Positions 16,721 through 24,210 of a stretch of 50,476 nt of DNA are shown here, one piece after another (position 1 is the stretch's first letter; each line of letters starts with the position of its first letter). The translations under genes were made by a program, and so were the position numbers. Origin of the DNA: a virus; the IMG/VR virus record IMGVR_UViG_3300003635_000005, positions 1 to 50,476 of that record, one strand, 5' to 3'. The notes beneath the pieces are model-generated. The model was given only the letters and a program-made list of their open reading frames with translations, was not told the origin of the DNA and made no database searches.

Positions 16721-17203
16721 ATGGTTGAGACGTGGCAAATTGTCGTATTGGCCGCCGGTATCCTTGTCACGGTCCTCACGGTTTACGGCGGGATTATCAA
16801 AATTGTGTATGACTCGGTGACGCAAATGCAAACCCGCTTTTTTGGGGCCGACAAGGACGGCACGGATAGTGGATTTGTGGGTGAGACACAAGAGCGCATG
16901 ACGGATCTTGAGAAAGGCCAGCAATCAATCAAGCAAGAAAACCGTATGCAATCCCGGTTGATGACCTCCATTGCATACGGTATTGAGGACTTAACGGCGG
17001 CATTGGACAAAAGTGACGAGGTGGAGGTGGACCTTGACCACGTGCGGGTGAGGGACGATTTTATGCGAGGCGGGGAGGAGGAGCGTGGGGAGACGCAACG
17101 GCGGGGTGGCGGTGGCGGTGACGGAGATCCGGCGGCGGACGGTGGACGCTCTCTTGAGGAGCCGGAGACGTGGCCGGCGGCTCCGTGGCACGGTGACGAG
17201 TAA
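16721..17203 (+). CDS. Membrane protein with N-terminal helix and coiled coil
   Basis: A 160-residue protein starting MVETWQ: one transmembrane helix (about residues 5-27, IVVLAAGILVTVLTVYGGII), an amphipathic segment, a coiled coil (RMTDLEKGQQSIKQENRMQS), and an acidic, Gly-rich tail. The topology resembles XhlA-like or holin-accessory proteins at the end of tail operons, but no family can be assigned. I placed the start at ATG 16721 because the upstream part of the frame lacks the acidic viral composition. Confidence 0.5.
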   Translation: MVETWQIVVLAAGILVTVLTVYGGIIKIVYDSVTQMQTRFFGADKDGTDSGFVGETQERMTDLEKGQQSIKQENRMQSRLMTSIAYGIEDLTAALDKSDEVEVDLDHVRVRDDFMRGGEEERGETQRRGGGGGDGDPAADGGRSLEEPETWPAAPWHGDE

Positions 17204-17232
17204 CCAGCACTTGCCATGAGTTATGGTCTCAC

Positions 17233-17280
17233 TATCTCACTCTCCGGTAACTATAAGGCCCAACAATCTCATAGGGTGAG
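17233..17280 (+). promoter_or_regulatory. Type A promoter/operator with complete inverted half-sites
   Basis: TATCTCAC (17233-17240), CTCCGGTAACTATAAGG as the TATA region, and GGTGAGATA beginning at 17275. TATCTCAC and GTGAGATA are exact reverse complements, separated by 35 bases with the TATA box between them. It heads the non-structural operon beginning at 17326. Confidence 0.7.
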
Positions 17281-17325
17281 ATAAGCGAGAGCGGCGGCCC
17301 GAGACCGTCCGCCTCGTGGAGACCA

Positions 17326-18471
17326 ATGGCAAAAGGAGACCAAACGCCGTTTGCTGGCCTCGTGGCCGGTGACGGCACCGATATGCCCGAGTGGTATAGT
17401 GAGCGCCACGGCGTGACCGTGGCCGAGGATCCGCCGGACCTCCGCACCGTTGTGGAGGGCCTTGAGTCCGTGACGGACGTGACGGCGGGATACAAAGACC
17501 CCGATACGGACGAGTGGATTGAGGTGCCGCGGCGGCGTGCCGTGGTCAACCCCGAGTGGTTGGGAGACGGCCTTGAGGAGGTCAACCGCGGAGACGCCTT
17601 GTGGCAATTTGCGAGTGACCAATACACTCCCGTGACGCCGGAGGATATGTGGGGGCCGCTGGTGAGCGTGGCCCGCCGCATGGATCTCTCGGTGTATGGC
17701 GTGGTGACGGAGCGCCGTCACGGCGGTGAGGTCCACGCGGATCTCGTGCTCCCGGACTTTCGGTTTGACGTTGGTGAGGACACCTATGTGCTCACCTATG
17801 AGTCCGGGTTTAGCCATTACGGAGACCAATCCCTCTATTACTCCGTTGGAGCGGTCAACGAGCGCACCGGCTCCATGTATCGTGGCATGACGGACAAGGA
17901 GACGTGCCCGCACCGCGGCTCCGCCACGGACAAGGTGGCGGCGTGGTGGGAGGACGGCCTCAATCGTGCCGAGGAGGCCACCAGCACTCTCGGCTCCGTC
18001 ATGCGTGAGGCCATGAGATACACCGTGCCGCTCAAGGGTGAGGGTATGCCCTACAATCTCGGTGGATTCTTTGAGGCGCTCAAGTGGCCGGACGCACTCG
18101 GTGAGGCCGCCGCGGCGCACGTCAAGGAGACCAACACCGGCGGTGCGGAGCCGGAGGAGGCCACCGCACTTGCGCTCTATGAGGGCATGGCGGCGGCCAT
18201 GACCAACGAGTATGAGGGCAAGACCGGCGGGTATCACCTCAAGCGGCTCAATCGCAAGGCCAACAAGGTGCTTTTCTCCCCTCCCTCGGCGGAGGCTCAA
18301 GTCATCAACTATTGGCAAACCCAACTCGCGGAGCAAGAGACGTTGGACATGGAGGAGCGCCAGCACAAGACGGCCCTCGGTGAGAGATACGGGGATACGC
18401 AAGCCGCGGTGGAGCACTATCGTGACACCAAAGAGCAACTCAAGGAGATCCTCAACGAGGCCGGAGCATGA
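17326..18471 (+). CDS. DUF932-like viral protein (tentative)
   Basis: A 381-residue protein. SDQYTPVTPEDMWGPLVSVA, then a strand pair with a ribbon (VYGVVTERRHGGEVHADLVLPD), a segment YVLTYESGFSHYGDQSLYYS, and a late N.K....L follow the order seen in the phage/plasmid DUF932 family, which has no established activity. It leads a long operon (to about 23660) behind a type A promoter. The assignment is by eye and could be wrong. Confidence 0.45.
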   Translation: MAKGDQTPFAGLVAGDGTDMPEWYSERHGVTVAEDPPDLRTVVEGLESVTDVTAGYKDPDTDEWIEVPRRRAVVNPEWLGDGLEEVNRGDALWQFASDQYTPVTPEDMWGPLVSVARRMDLSVYGVVTERRHGGEVHADLVLPDFRFDVGEDTYVLTYESGFSHYGDQSLYYSVGAVNERTGSMYRGMTDKETCPHRGSATDKVAAWWEDGLNRAEEATSTLGSVMREAMRYTVPLKGEGMPYNLGGFFEALKWPDALGEAAAAHVKETNTGGAEPEEATALALYEGMAAAMTNEYEGKTGGYHLKRLNRKANKVLFSPPSAEAQVINYWQTQLAEQETLDMEERQHKTALGERYGDTQAAVEHYRDTKEQLKEILNEAGA

Positions 18472-18779
18472 CCGGACTCTCCGCCGAGACCGCACCCACG
18501 GTTGACGACATACGGCATGACCGCGTGACTAAGTTGTGGCTCAAGTGCCCGGCGTGCCGGACCACGCACGTCCGGTGGCCAAAGGACATGGAGGCCAGCG
18601 AGGGCCTCCCGGAGAATAACCTCATTGAGGAGGTGCTTGAGTGCTACTTTTCGCACGAGTGGACACCGGACTCGTGGGAGGAGGCCGACAAGGCCGGCCT
18701 CGTGCCGGACGTGGCCAGCGAGGAGGAGACGGACCCCGCACTTGCGGAGCAATACACCGATGACGGAGACAACCAATGA
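18468..18779 (+). CDS. Small CxxC protein
   Basis: A 103-residue acidic protein with WLKCPACRTTHVRW (CxxC at about 27-30) and a single later Cys/His pair (LECYFSHEW), enough for one zinc site. ATGA overlaps tie it to both neighbours. Unknown function; possibly a nucleic-acid-binding or adaptor protein like the other small zinc proteins here. Confidence 0.5.
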   Translation: MTGLSAETAPTVDDIRHDRVTKLWLKCPACRTTHVRWPKDMEASEGLPENNLIEEVLECYFSHEWTPDSWEEADKAGLVPDVASEEETDPALAEQYTDDGDNQ

Positions 18780-19987
18780 GCGAGACCGACAACACCGACG
18801 AGACCGAGAGCACCGAGGAGGAGACACCGATTGGCACCGAGTTTGACGTGCCACCCACGGGTATGCTGGCCCTTGACCGGACGGATCTTGAGGGCAACCG
18901 TTGCGTGGTGATTGCTCACCACAACACCCGTGCCGGAGACTTTACCGTGGCCGCCACGGGCAAGACCATAGCGGAGCACCAAAGCGAGTGGGAGGACGAG
19001 GAGTGGGCCGAGGACGTTGAGCGTGCTCCCGTGGTGGACGTTGCGTATAAGGGCCGCCTTGAGGAGCGGTGGGACGAGGAGTGGCAAGAGTGGCCCGCCT
19101 CGTTGCTCACGTATCGGGTGGGCAACGAGGGCATGAGGACTTACTCTTTCCCCGTCTCGCGGCTCCTCTTTGGCCCGGAGTATGCCGAGGTCATCAAGGA
19201 GCAAGGCCGGGAGCCGGCGGACACCACCAGCGAGACGCCAGCGGATCCGGGGTTGGTGGACGTGGCGTGCAAGGAGTGCGAGTTTGAGGCCGTGGAGGGT
19301 GACACCAAAGCGGATTATGCACTCCACTTTGAGGAGTGCCCGGAGTGCGGCGGAGAGATCCACGGGAGACTCGTTGACGCCGAGGAGGGAGACCTCGTGA
19401 CGGACGGCGGACTCTATGAGGCCACCACCACCGGCATGGCGTTTGACGGGGTGGAGGTGGACCTCACCACGCGGGCCACCGAGGACGGTGCGGACGCCGA
19501 GGACAAGGCCGAAAAGGTCCATATGGATCTCAAGGCCCGCTTTCAACGCCTCGCTCAAGCGTATGAGGAGGGCCAGCACCCGGACGAGGGCACGCCTTTC
19601 ATGAGCGTGGATTGGGAAAGCGTCCTCGGCCTTGACGAGGAGGACGGTGACGAGGAGTTGATGACGGACGGCGGCACCGTGGAGAAAGCGGAGCCGGACG
19701 AGACGCTCCTCCTCACGGACGAGGGCCTCCAAATGCCCGATATGCTCCGGGGATACGTGGGCCAATTCCACGTCAAGACCGCGGACATTACGGGCCAATT
19801 CAACACCACGGACTCGGGCCTCCCGGACACCGAGTATTATGACGGCGTGATTGCGGTGTATCCCGATGACGAGGGAGATTATAACCCGCACCTCGGGCCG
19901 GGCCTCATGGAGATCTATACCACCAACCCGGACGCCAGCAAGGTGTTTGAGGTTGTGGACAAGCGCACGGAGGAGGACAATGAGTGA
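18776..19987 (+). CDS. Hypothetical acidic protein with zinc-ribbon centre
   Basis: A 403-residue protein. After an acidic leader it has a compact alpha/beta region (residues about 25-145), then CKECEFEAVEGDTKADYALHF.ECPECGGE as a C2H/C2-type zinc unit (about 165-200), and a C-terminal region rich in aromatic residues (DTEYYDGVIAVYPDD). The zinc unit with its spaced HF..C resembles the archaeal ribbon/ARM-type hybrids. Overlaps the genes on both sides. Function unknown. Confidence 0.5.
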   Translation: MSETDNTDETESTEEETPIGTEFDVPPTGMLALDRTDLEGNRCVVIAHHNTRAGDFTVAATGKTIAEHQSEWEDEEWAEDVERAPVVDVAYKGRLEERWDEEWQEWPASLLTYRVGNEGMRTYSFPVSRLLFGPEYAEVIKEQGREPADTTSETPADPGLVDVACKECEFEAVEGDTKADYALHFEECPECGGEIHGRLVDAEEGDLVTDGGLYEATTTGMAFDGVEVDLTTRATEDGADAEDKAEKVHMDLKARFQRLAQAYEEGQHPDEGTPFMSVDWESVLGLDEEDGDEELMTDGGTVEKAEPDETLLLTDEGLQMPDMLRGYVGQFHVKTADITGQFNTTDSGLPDTEYYDGVIAVYPDDEGDYNPHLGPGLMEIYTTNPDASKVFEVVDKRTEEDNE

Positions 19988-20261
19988 GGACATTGACGAG
20001 GAGCGCCTCGCACGTCTCGCGGACTCACCGCTCGTGGAGTTAATCCTCGCGTGCGAGGACGTGGTGGACGCCGCGGACAAGATCCGTGACAATGACTATA
20101 TGTGGGACCGGCTCACGCGAGACGTTGCCAACTCGTGCAACTCAATCTCAAGCGAGGACACCGCCGAGGAGGTCATCACCGAGGCGCTTGAGCAAATGGA
20201 GCGATACGGACGCCTCGGCGTGCGGCCCGAGGACGAGGACACCGAGGAGGGAGACCAATGA
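19980..20261 (+). CDS. Small helical acidic protein
   Basis: A 93-residue protein starting MSEDIDEERLARLA. I chose ATG 19980 because it overlaps the upstream stop and gives the typical acidic N-terminus. It is almost entirely helical with one hydrophobic helix (SPLVELILACEDVVDAADK), suggesting a dimeric helical bundle. No family recognised. Confidence 0.5.
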   Translation: MSEDIDEERLARLADSPLVELILACEDVVDAADKIRDNDYMWDRLTRDVANSCNSISSEDTAEEVITEALEQMERYGRLGVRPEDEDTEEGDQ

Positions 20262-21721
20262 GCACCAGCAAACCCGAGACCGAGAGTGCGGACGAGGAGG
20301 ATAGTGCGGAGTTTAGCATTGACGAGATCCGGCGGCGGCTCCCCGGCCACCTCACCAGCAAACAGCAACGTGCGGCCATTTGCATGGTCCGCAACCCGGA
20401 CGCCTCGCTCAAGGACATTGGAGACAACACCGCCGTCTCCTCCAACACCGTCCTTGAGGCGCTCCGTGGCCTCGCTTTCGGCGTGGGCACCGGATCCAAC
20501 CACTCAACGGACCTTGCCGAGGTCTTTGCAAGGCGTGAGGGTCACAACATGGCGGAGACGTTTGACCAACTCACCGACAAGCAAAAGGCCGTGGTGGATT
20601 GGCTTGCCCGCCGCGAGGGCACGCTCTCCAAACTCCTTGACGAGGACAACGACAACCTCACCGGACCCATGGTGGCGGACGCCGTGGCCAGCAACGAGGA
20701 GTATGACGTTGCCGTAAGCAACTCATATCCTATCCGGGTGGTGCAAGAGTATGGGAGCCTCGTGGAGGAGCGCCGGGAGCAACTCGCACTTGAGGGAGAT
20801 CTCGGTGACGAGGACGAGGAGGTGGAGACCGTCAAGGGCCGCCGGCCTCGTGAGGTGCTGGCCTCCGCTGGCGTGGATCTCCCCGAGTCCAACCTTGACT
20901 CGTTGGACCTCGGTGACGCTCTCACGGAGCAACAACGGCTTGACGCCGCATATGACCGGGCCAATAGCAAGCGGGAGACGGAGCCGGTCACGGAGGAGGA
21001 CCGTGAGCAATACACCGCACCATACGGGTGCCCGTCTTGCGGTCATCAAGAGCGTGAGGACTTTTGTAGCAAGTGCGGGCATGACAAGCGGTATGAGGAC
21101 GCAAAAGAGGACGCCAGCGGATCCGACGAGACCGAGGAGGAGACGCCGGACCACGCGGCGGACCTCACCGCTGGTGACGCCGAGGAGAGCGAGGACGAGG
21201 CGGAGCGTGACCTATCCGACGAGTTGGACCAACCGCTCGTGGACTCTCCCGAGGCGCTCACGGACGCTCTCAACGGCCTCACGGAGCGGCTTGAGGAGCA
21301 CGAGCGTGCGCTTGACACCCTCCGCGAGTCCGCGGTGACGGAGGACGAGGTGGAGAGTATCCTCAACAACTTTGAGGAGCGCATGAGGGCCGCACTTGAG
21401 ACCCACCGTGAGACCACGGTGGAGCACGTGGAGGAGGAGTTGTTGGACGAGGTGATGGACGAGGTTGACCACCGGCTCCACAACTCCGTCAAGGCGGATC
21501 TCAAGCGCGAGGAGTATATGGCGGAGCACCCCACGGACGCCGAGGCCAACGGACGCCTCGGCCTCGTGCTTGACGAGTTGACCACGCTGGCCGAGAGCGG
21601 TGCCGAGGTCTCCGGCCTTGAGGTCAACGAGCGCCGCCACTCCCGTGAGTATGTCCTCACGGTGGACACCGGAGACGCCAGCGAGTCCATGACCACCGAG
21701 GACGCCGAGGTGAGCCGATGA
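20258..21721 (+). CDS. Multidomain putative DNA-binding protein (two HTH-like regions, zinc ribbon, coiled coil)
   Basis: A 487-residue protein. Residues about 20-75 (LTSKQQRAAICMVRNPDASLKDIGDNTAVSSNTV split by motif) form a sigma-region-4-like helix-turn-helix. A second LTDKQKAVVDWLA segment near residue 105 repeats that pattern. CPSC...CSKC at about 258-274 is a zinc ribbon, followed by a long acidic coiled coil (about 325-430). It may be a transcription regulator of this virus, since it is the largest DNA-binding candidate in the region. It is coupled to a small winged-helix gene downstream. Confidence 0.55.
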   Translation: MSTSKPETESADEEDSAEFSIDEIRRRLPGHLTSKQQRAAICMVRNPDASLKDIGDNTAVSSNTVLEALRGLAFGVGTGSNHSTDLAEVFARREGHNMAETFDQLTDKQKAVVDWLARREGTLSKLLDEDNDNLTGPMVADAVASNEEYDVAVSNSYPIRVVQEYGSLVEERREQLALEGDLGDEDEEVETVKGRRPREVLASAGVDLPESNLDSLDLGDALTEQQRLDAAYDRANSKRETEPVTEEDREQYTAPYGCPSCGHQEREDFCSKCGHDKRYEDAKEDASGSDETEEETPDHAADLTAGDAEESEDEAERDLSDELDQPLVDSPEALTDALNGLTERLEEHERALDTLRESAVTEDEVESILNNFEERMRAALETHRETTVEHVEEELLDEVMDEVDHRLHNSVKADLKREEYMAEHPTDAEANGRLGLVLDELTTLAESGAEVSGLEVNERRHSREYVLTVDTGDASESMTTEDAEVSR

Positions 21722-21933
21722 CCTCCGCCGCTTACGATACGGAGACGGCCCGCACGGTCAAGGACGAGTTGCGAGACCATGACGGGGAGTGGTATCCCGT
21801 GGAGGATCTCGTGGAGCGGGTGGCCCTCCTCACGGGCCGCAACGAGGACGCCGTGGAGGCCACCGTGGAGGAGTTGCGCCGGTGCGGTGAGATATACGGC
21901 CCGATGGACGAGGGCCTCAAGGTGACGCCATGA
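21718..21933 (+). CDS. Small winged-helix-like protein
   Basis: A 71-residue protein with a likely winged helix: VKDELRDHDGEWYPVEDLVE, then VALLTGRNEDAVEATVEELRRCGEIY, ending in a wing-like strand. It overlaps both neighbours by four bases. Such single-domain proteins often act as repressors or co-regulators in archaeal viruses; its target cannot be told from the sequence. Confidence 0.5.
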   Translation: MTSAAYDTETARTVKDELRDHDGEWYPVEDLVERVALLTGRNEDAVEATVEELRRCGEIYGPMDEGLKVTP

Positions 21934-22226
21934 GCGCCGAGAGCGAGACCGTGCCCGAGGACACCGACGAGTCCGACGAGGTGCCGGCGTGCGAGACCAC
22001 GCTCATGGCAAGCGAGTGGGAGACCAAAGACGCCGCGGTTTTCCCACCGGGATACCCGCGGCTTTGCCCGCACGAGGAGTGCTTTGGCCAGCACGTGCCG
22101 GACGAGAGTTGGGCCGAGGACGGCACCGCGGCGTTTGACCACGCCGAGGTCACGGACACTCTCGTGCGGGCCAGCAAGTCAAGCACCTCCCGCCGTATGC
22201 ACCTCCCCGAGGTGGACCACTCGTGA
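21930..22226 (+). CDS. Hypothetical small protein with CPHEEC motif
   Basis: A 98-residue acidic protein. It has CETTL, then LCPHEECFGQHVP, where Cys/His spacing could hold a metal. The C-terminus (SSTSRRMHLPEVDH) is basic. Coupled to neighbours through ATGA and GTGA overlaps. Function unknown. Confidence 0.45.
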   Translation: MSAESETVPEDTDESDEVPACETTLMASEWETKDAAVFPPGYPRLCPHEECFGQHVPDESWAEDGTAAFDHAEVTDTLVRASKSSTSRRMHLPEVDHS

Positions 22227-22465
22227 GGTCACGCAAGACCGACGAGGACAAAGAGGACGAGGACCGCGGGCCTTACACCCCGCCAGCACGCCGGAGGCCG
22301 CTCTATACGGGCACGTCCACCCGATACACTCCGCCACGCCGCGGGCCGAGAGTGTGGTTGTGGATCCTCGGCCTCCTCGTGTTTGTCATCCTCGTGCTGG
22401 TGGCCATATGGATTGGCTCCATGAGAGCGGACGCATGGTGGGAGTGGCTCCGGTGGTTGGCATGA
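22223..22465 (+). CDS. Small single-span membrane protein with GTG start
   Basis: An 80-residue protein starting at GTG 22223, which overlaps the upstream TGA. The N-terminal half is Arg/Pro-rich (cytosolic by the positive-inside rule) and is followed by one strongly hydrophobic helix (WLWILGLLVFVILVLVAIWI, about residues 46-65) and a short Trp-rich end. It could be a holin-like or membrane-anchoring protein, but nothing fixes the function. Confidence 0.5.
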   Translation: MRSRKTDEDKEDEDRGPYTPPARRRPLYTGTSTRYTPPRRGPRVWLWILGLLVFVILVLVAIWIGSMRADAWWEWLRWLA

Positions 22466-23367
22466 GTCTTGACCACCTTGAGGAGATCTATGAGGCGTTG
22501 CCCGAGTCCGTGGCGGGCCGTATCGGCACGTTTGCCGAGGCTTACAAGTCCACGCTCGTGGACATGGAGTGGTCCGTCAAGCCGTATGGTGACGCCTCAA
22601 GCGGGCCTCCCGCTGGTGGCCTCACCCTCGGCAACCTCAATCCGTGCGTCCACCTCACGGTGACGTGGGAGGCCGAGGAGCGTGCGTTGGTCTTTGACGA
22701 GGCCGGGGAGTTTGAGGACACCCTCGGTGCAATCAATCGCACCAGCATAACGCTCAACGGCAACCCGCCACCCGAGGCGGCCCGAGACAACAACACCACC
22801 CTCACCGAGTGGGGGCCGGAGGATCCGGGAGCCGGCAACGCACGCGGCACGTTTGTGGTGCCGGTGTATGACCGGGATAAGGACTTTCGGCACGCTGGTG
22901 AGCAACTTGAGCACGCCACGCACCACGAGGTCACGGACAAGGGCAACCACAAGGGAGTGCGGTATATGCTCCTCCGCCGGTGGGTGCCCACGCCGGAGGA
23001 CTTTGACCTTGACACTCGGCTTGAGTGGTGGAGTGGATACGTGGTGATGGGCCGAGGAGACCACGAGGAGTGGACGGCTTACAACCTCCCTCCCACCGTG
23101 GGCAACCCCGGTGTCAACGTGCCCTCGCTGGCCTATCCCAACCGGGAGCACGCCGGAGACATGCGCACCCGAGAGTTTGGAGACACTCACGGGTGGATTG
23201 GGTGGGACTCGGCCAAAGGCGGAGACCTCACCCACAAGAGAGCACTCCGCAAGACGCACCTCCTTTGCACGGCGGTGCGTGAGTTGTGGGAGGATCTCGG
23301 CGTTGAGCCGAGTGAGGTGTATGCCGAGGCCAGCAAGGAGGTGCCCAAATGCCTATCCGCGACTTGA
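22462..23367 (+). CDS. Hypothetical Trp-rich protein, 301 residues
   Basis: I start it at ATG 22462, which overlaps the upstream stop and gives MSLDHLEEIYEAL; the open frame further upstream reads through other genes. The protein has a long strand-rich body with many Trp, and a helical C-terminus that includes KRALRKTHLLCTAVRELWED. No enzyme motif is visible. The following gene begins inside its last 19 bases. Confidence 0.5.
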   Translation: MSLDHLEEIYEALPESVAGRIGTFAEAYKSTLVDMEWSVKPYGDASSGPPAGGLTLGNLNPCVHLTVTWEAEERALVFDEAGEFEDTLGAINRTSITLNGNPPPEAARDNNTTLTEWGPEDPGAGNARGTFVVPVYDRDKDFRHAGEQLEHATHHEVTDKGNHKGVRYMLLRRWVPTPEDFDLDTRLEWWSGYVVMGRGDHEEWTAYNLPPTVGNPGVNVPSLAYPNREHAGDMRTREFGDTHGWIGWDSAKGGDLTHKRALRKTHLLCTAVRELWEDLGVEPSEVYAEASKEVPKCLSAT

Positions 23368-23660
23368 GCGATTGGACCACCGCGGGTGGTATCGTTGCCT
23401 CCCTCCAAAAGGGTGTCCGGCTCAAGACGGACGTGAGCAAGCCGGGTGCCGCTGGCCCGGTGTATCTTGAGGAGGGTGACGAGACGTGCTTTGAGTGCGG
23501 TTGCCTAATCACGGGAGACCACTATCCGGGAGCCGGATATGGCAACCTCCTCGGCAATCAAAAACTCAAGTATGGAGACACCGCGTGCCCGGAGCACCTT
23601 GAGGATCTCCGGGAGCAAGCGCCGGACGGCGATTGGCACGAGCGCCGAGAGCACTACTAA
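23349..23660 (+). CDS. Small CxC zinc-type protein
   Basis: A 103-residue protein containing TCFECGCLITGDHYPGAGYG and a later Cys in DTACPEHLEDL. The combination of C..C.C, H and CPEH suggests one zinc site. It is the last gene of the operon that begins at 17326. Function unknown. Confidence 0.5.
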   Translation: MPIRDLSDWTTAGGIVASLQKGVRLKTDVSKPGAAGPVYLEEGDETCFECGCLITGDHYPGAGYGNLLGNQKLKYGDTACPEHLEDLREQAPDGDWHERREHY

Positions 23661-23706
23661 CACCCCGAGGCTCACCCCTTTTTGTTAACGGCGGCTTACT
23701 CCACCC
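23661..23706 (+). promoter_or_regulatory. Possible promoter of the resolvase gene
   Basis: The 46-base gap has CCGAGGCTCACCCCTTTTTGTTAACGG (read here as two parts around GGCTCACC and TTTTTGTTAA). A CTCAC half-site and an A/T-rich box lie 25-35 bases before ATG 23707. Confidence 0.35.
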
Positions 23707-24168
23707 ATGAGCGCAAGCAAAGGCTCACGAGTGGAGCGCGAGTTGGTCAACCTACTCCTTGACCTCGGGTTTGAGATTATGCGGGCACCGTCCTCGGGAG
23801 CGGCCACGTCACGAGATCTCCCGGACGTGCTGGCCGGCAACGGTGACGGACTCATTGTGGCCGTGGAGTTGAAAGCGTGGAAAGACGGCACGCACTACTT
23901 TGACGAGGAGGAGGTGGCCGCTCTCCAACGGTTTGCAAACGGTTTTCACCCGGACACCGTGCCGCTCCTCGGCACCCGGTGGAATCAAGACACTCGGTTT
24001 TACGTTGCGAGGCCGGACGCCGAGGCGCTCCACCGGACGGACTCGGGCAACGTGCGTGCGAAAAAGGAGGTGGCCCGCGAGGAGTGGGAGACGTTGGAGG
24101 ACTATGTGAGCCGCAATTGGGAGGGTCTCCGTGACCACCAGCACTCTCAATCTCACTCTCCGGTATAA
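23707..24168 (+). CDS. hjc: Holliday junction resolvase, archaeal Hjc-like
   Basis: A 153-residue protein with the archaeal resolvase signature: SKGSRVERELVNLLLDLGF (catalytic Glu after GSRVER), RAPSSGA.TSRDLPDVLA (metal-binding Asp), and VAVELKAWK (the ExK motif). These are the residues of the Hjc/restriction-nuclease fold that cleaves four-way DNA junctions. In a virus it would resolve recombination intermediates or branched concatemers before packaging. Its last codons lie within the type A promoter for the next gene. It is the only recognisable DNA-processing enzyme outside the terminase. Confidence 0.85.
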   Translation: MSASKGSRVERELVNLLLDLGFEIMRAPSSGAATSRDLPDVLAGNGDGLIVAVELKAWKDGTHYFDEEEVAALQRFANGFHPDTVPLLGTRWNQDTRFYVARPDAEALHRTDSGNVRAKKEVAREEWETLEDYVSRNWEGLRDHQHSQSHSPV

Positions 24169-24200
24169 TTAAGAGGCTCCTTACCCAACGTCCGGGTGAG
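24149..24200 (+). promoter_or_regulatory. Type A promoter/operator inside the 3' end of the resolvase gene
   Basis: AATCTCAC (24149-24156), CTCCGGTATAATTAAG as the TATA region, and GGTGAG at 24195-24200. The resolvase stop codon (24166-24168) lies inside the CCGGTATAA part, so the C-terminal residues SQSHSPV are dictated by the promoter. The start context TTGAGCCACAATGCAAG is shared with the gene at 27914. Confidence 0.7.
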
Positions 24201-24210
24201 TTGAGCCACA

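Noticed and set aside
17269-18495. 408-codon minus-strand frame opposite the DUF932-like gene
   Set aside because: The plus-strand frame has a promoter, a domain-like pattern and coupled neighbours; the minus frame is Arg/Leu/His-rich as expected for a shadow.
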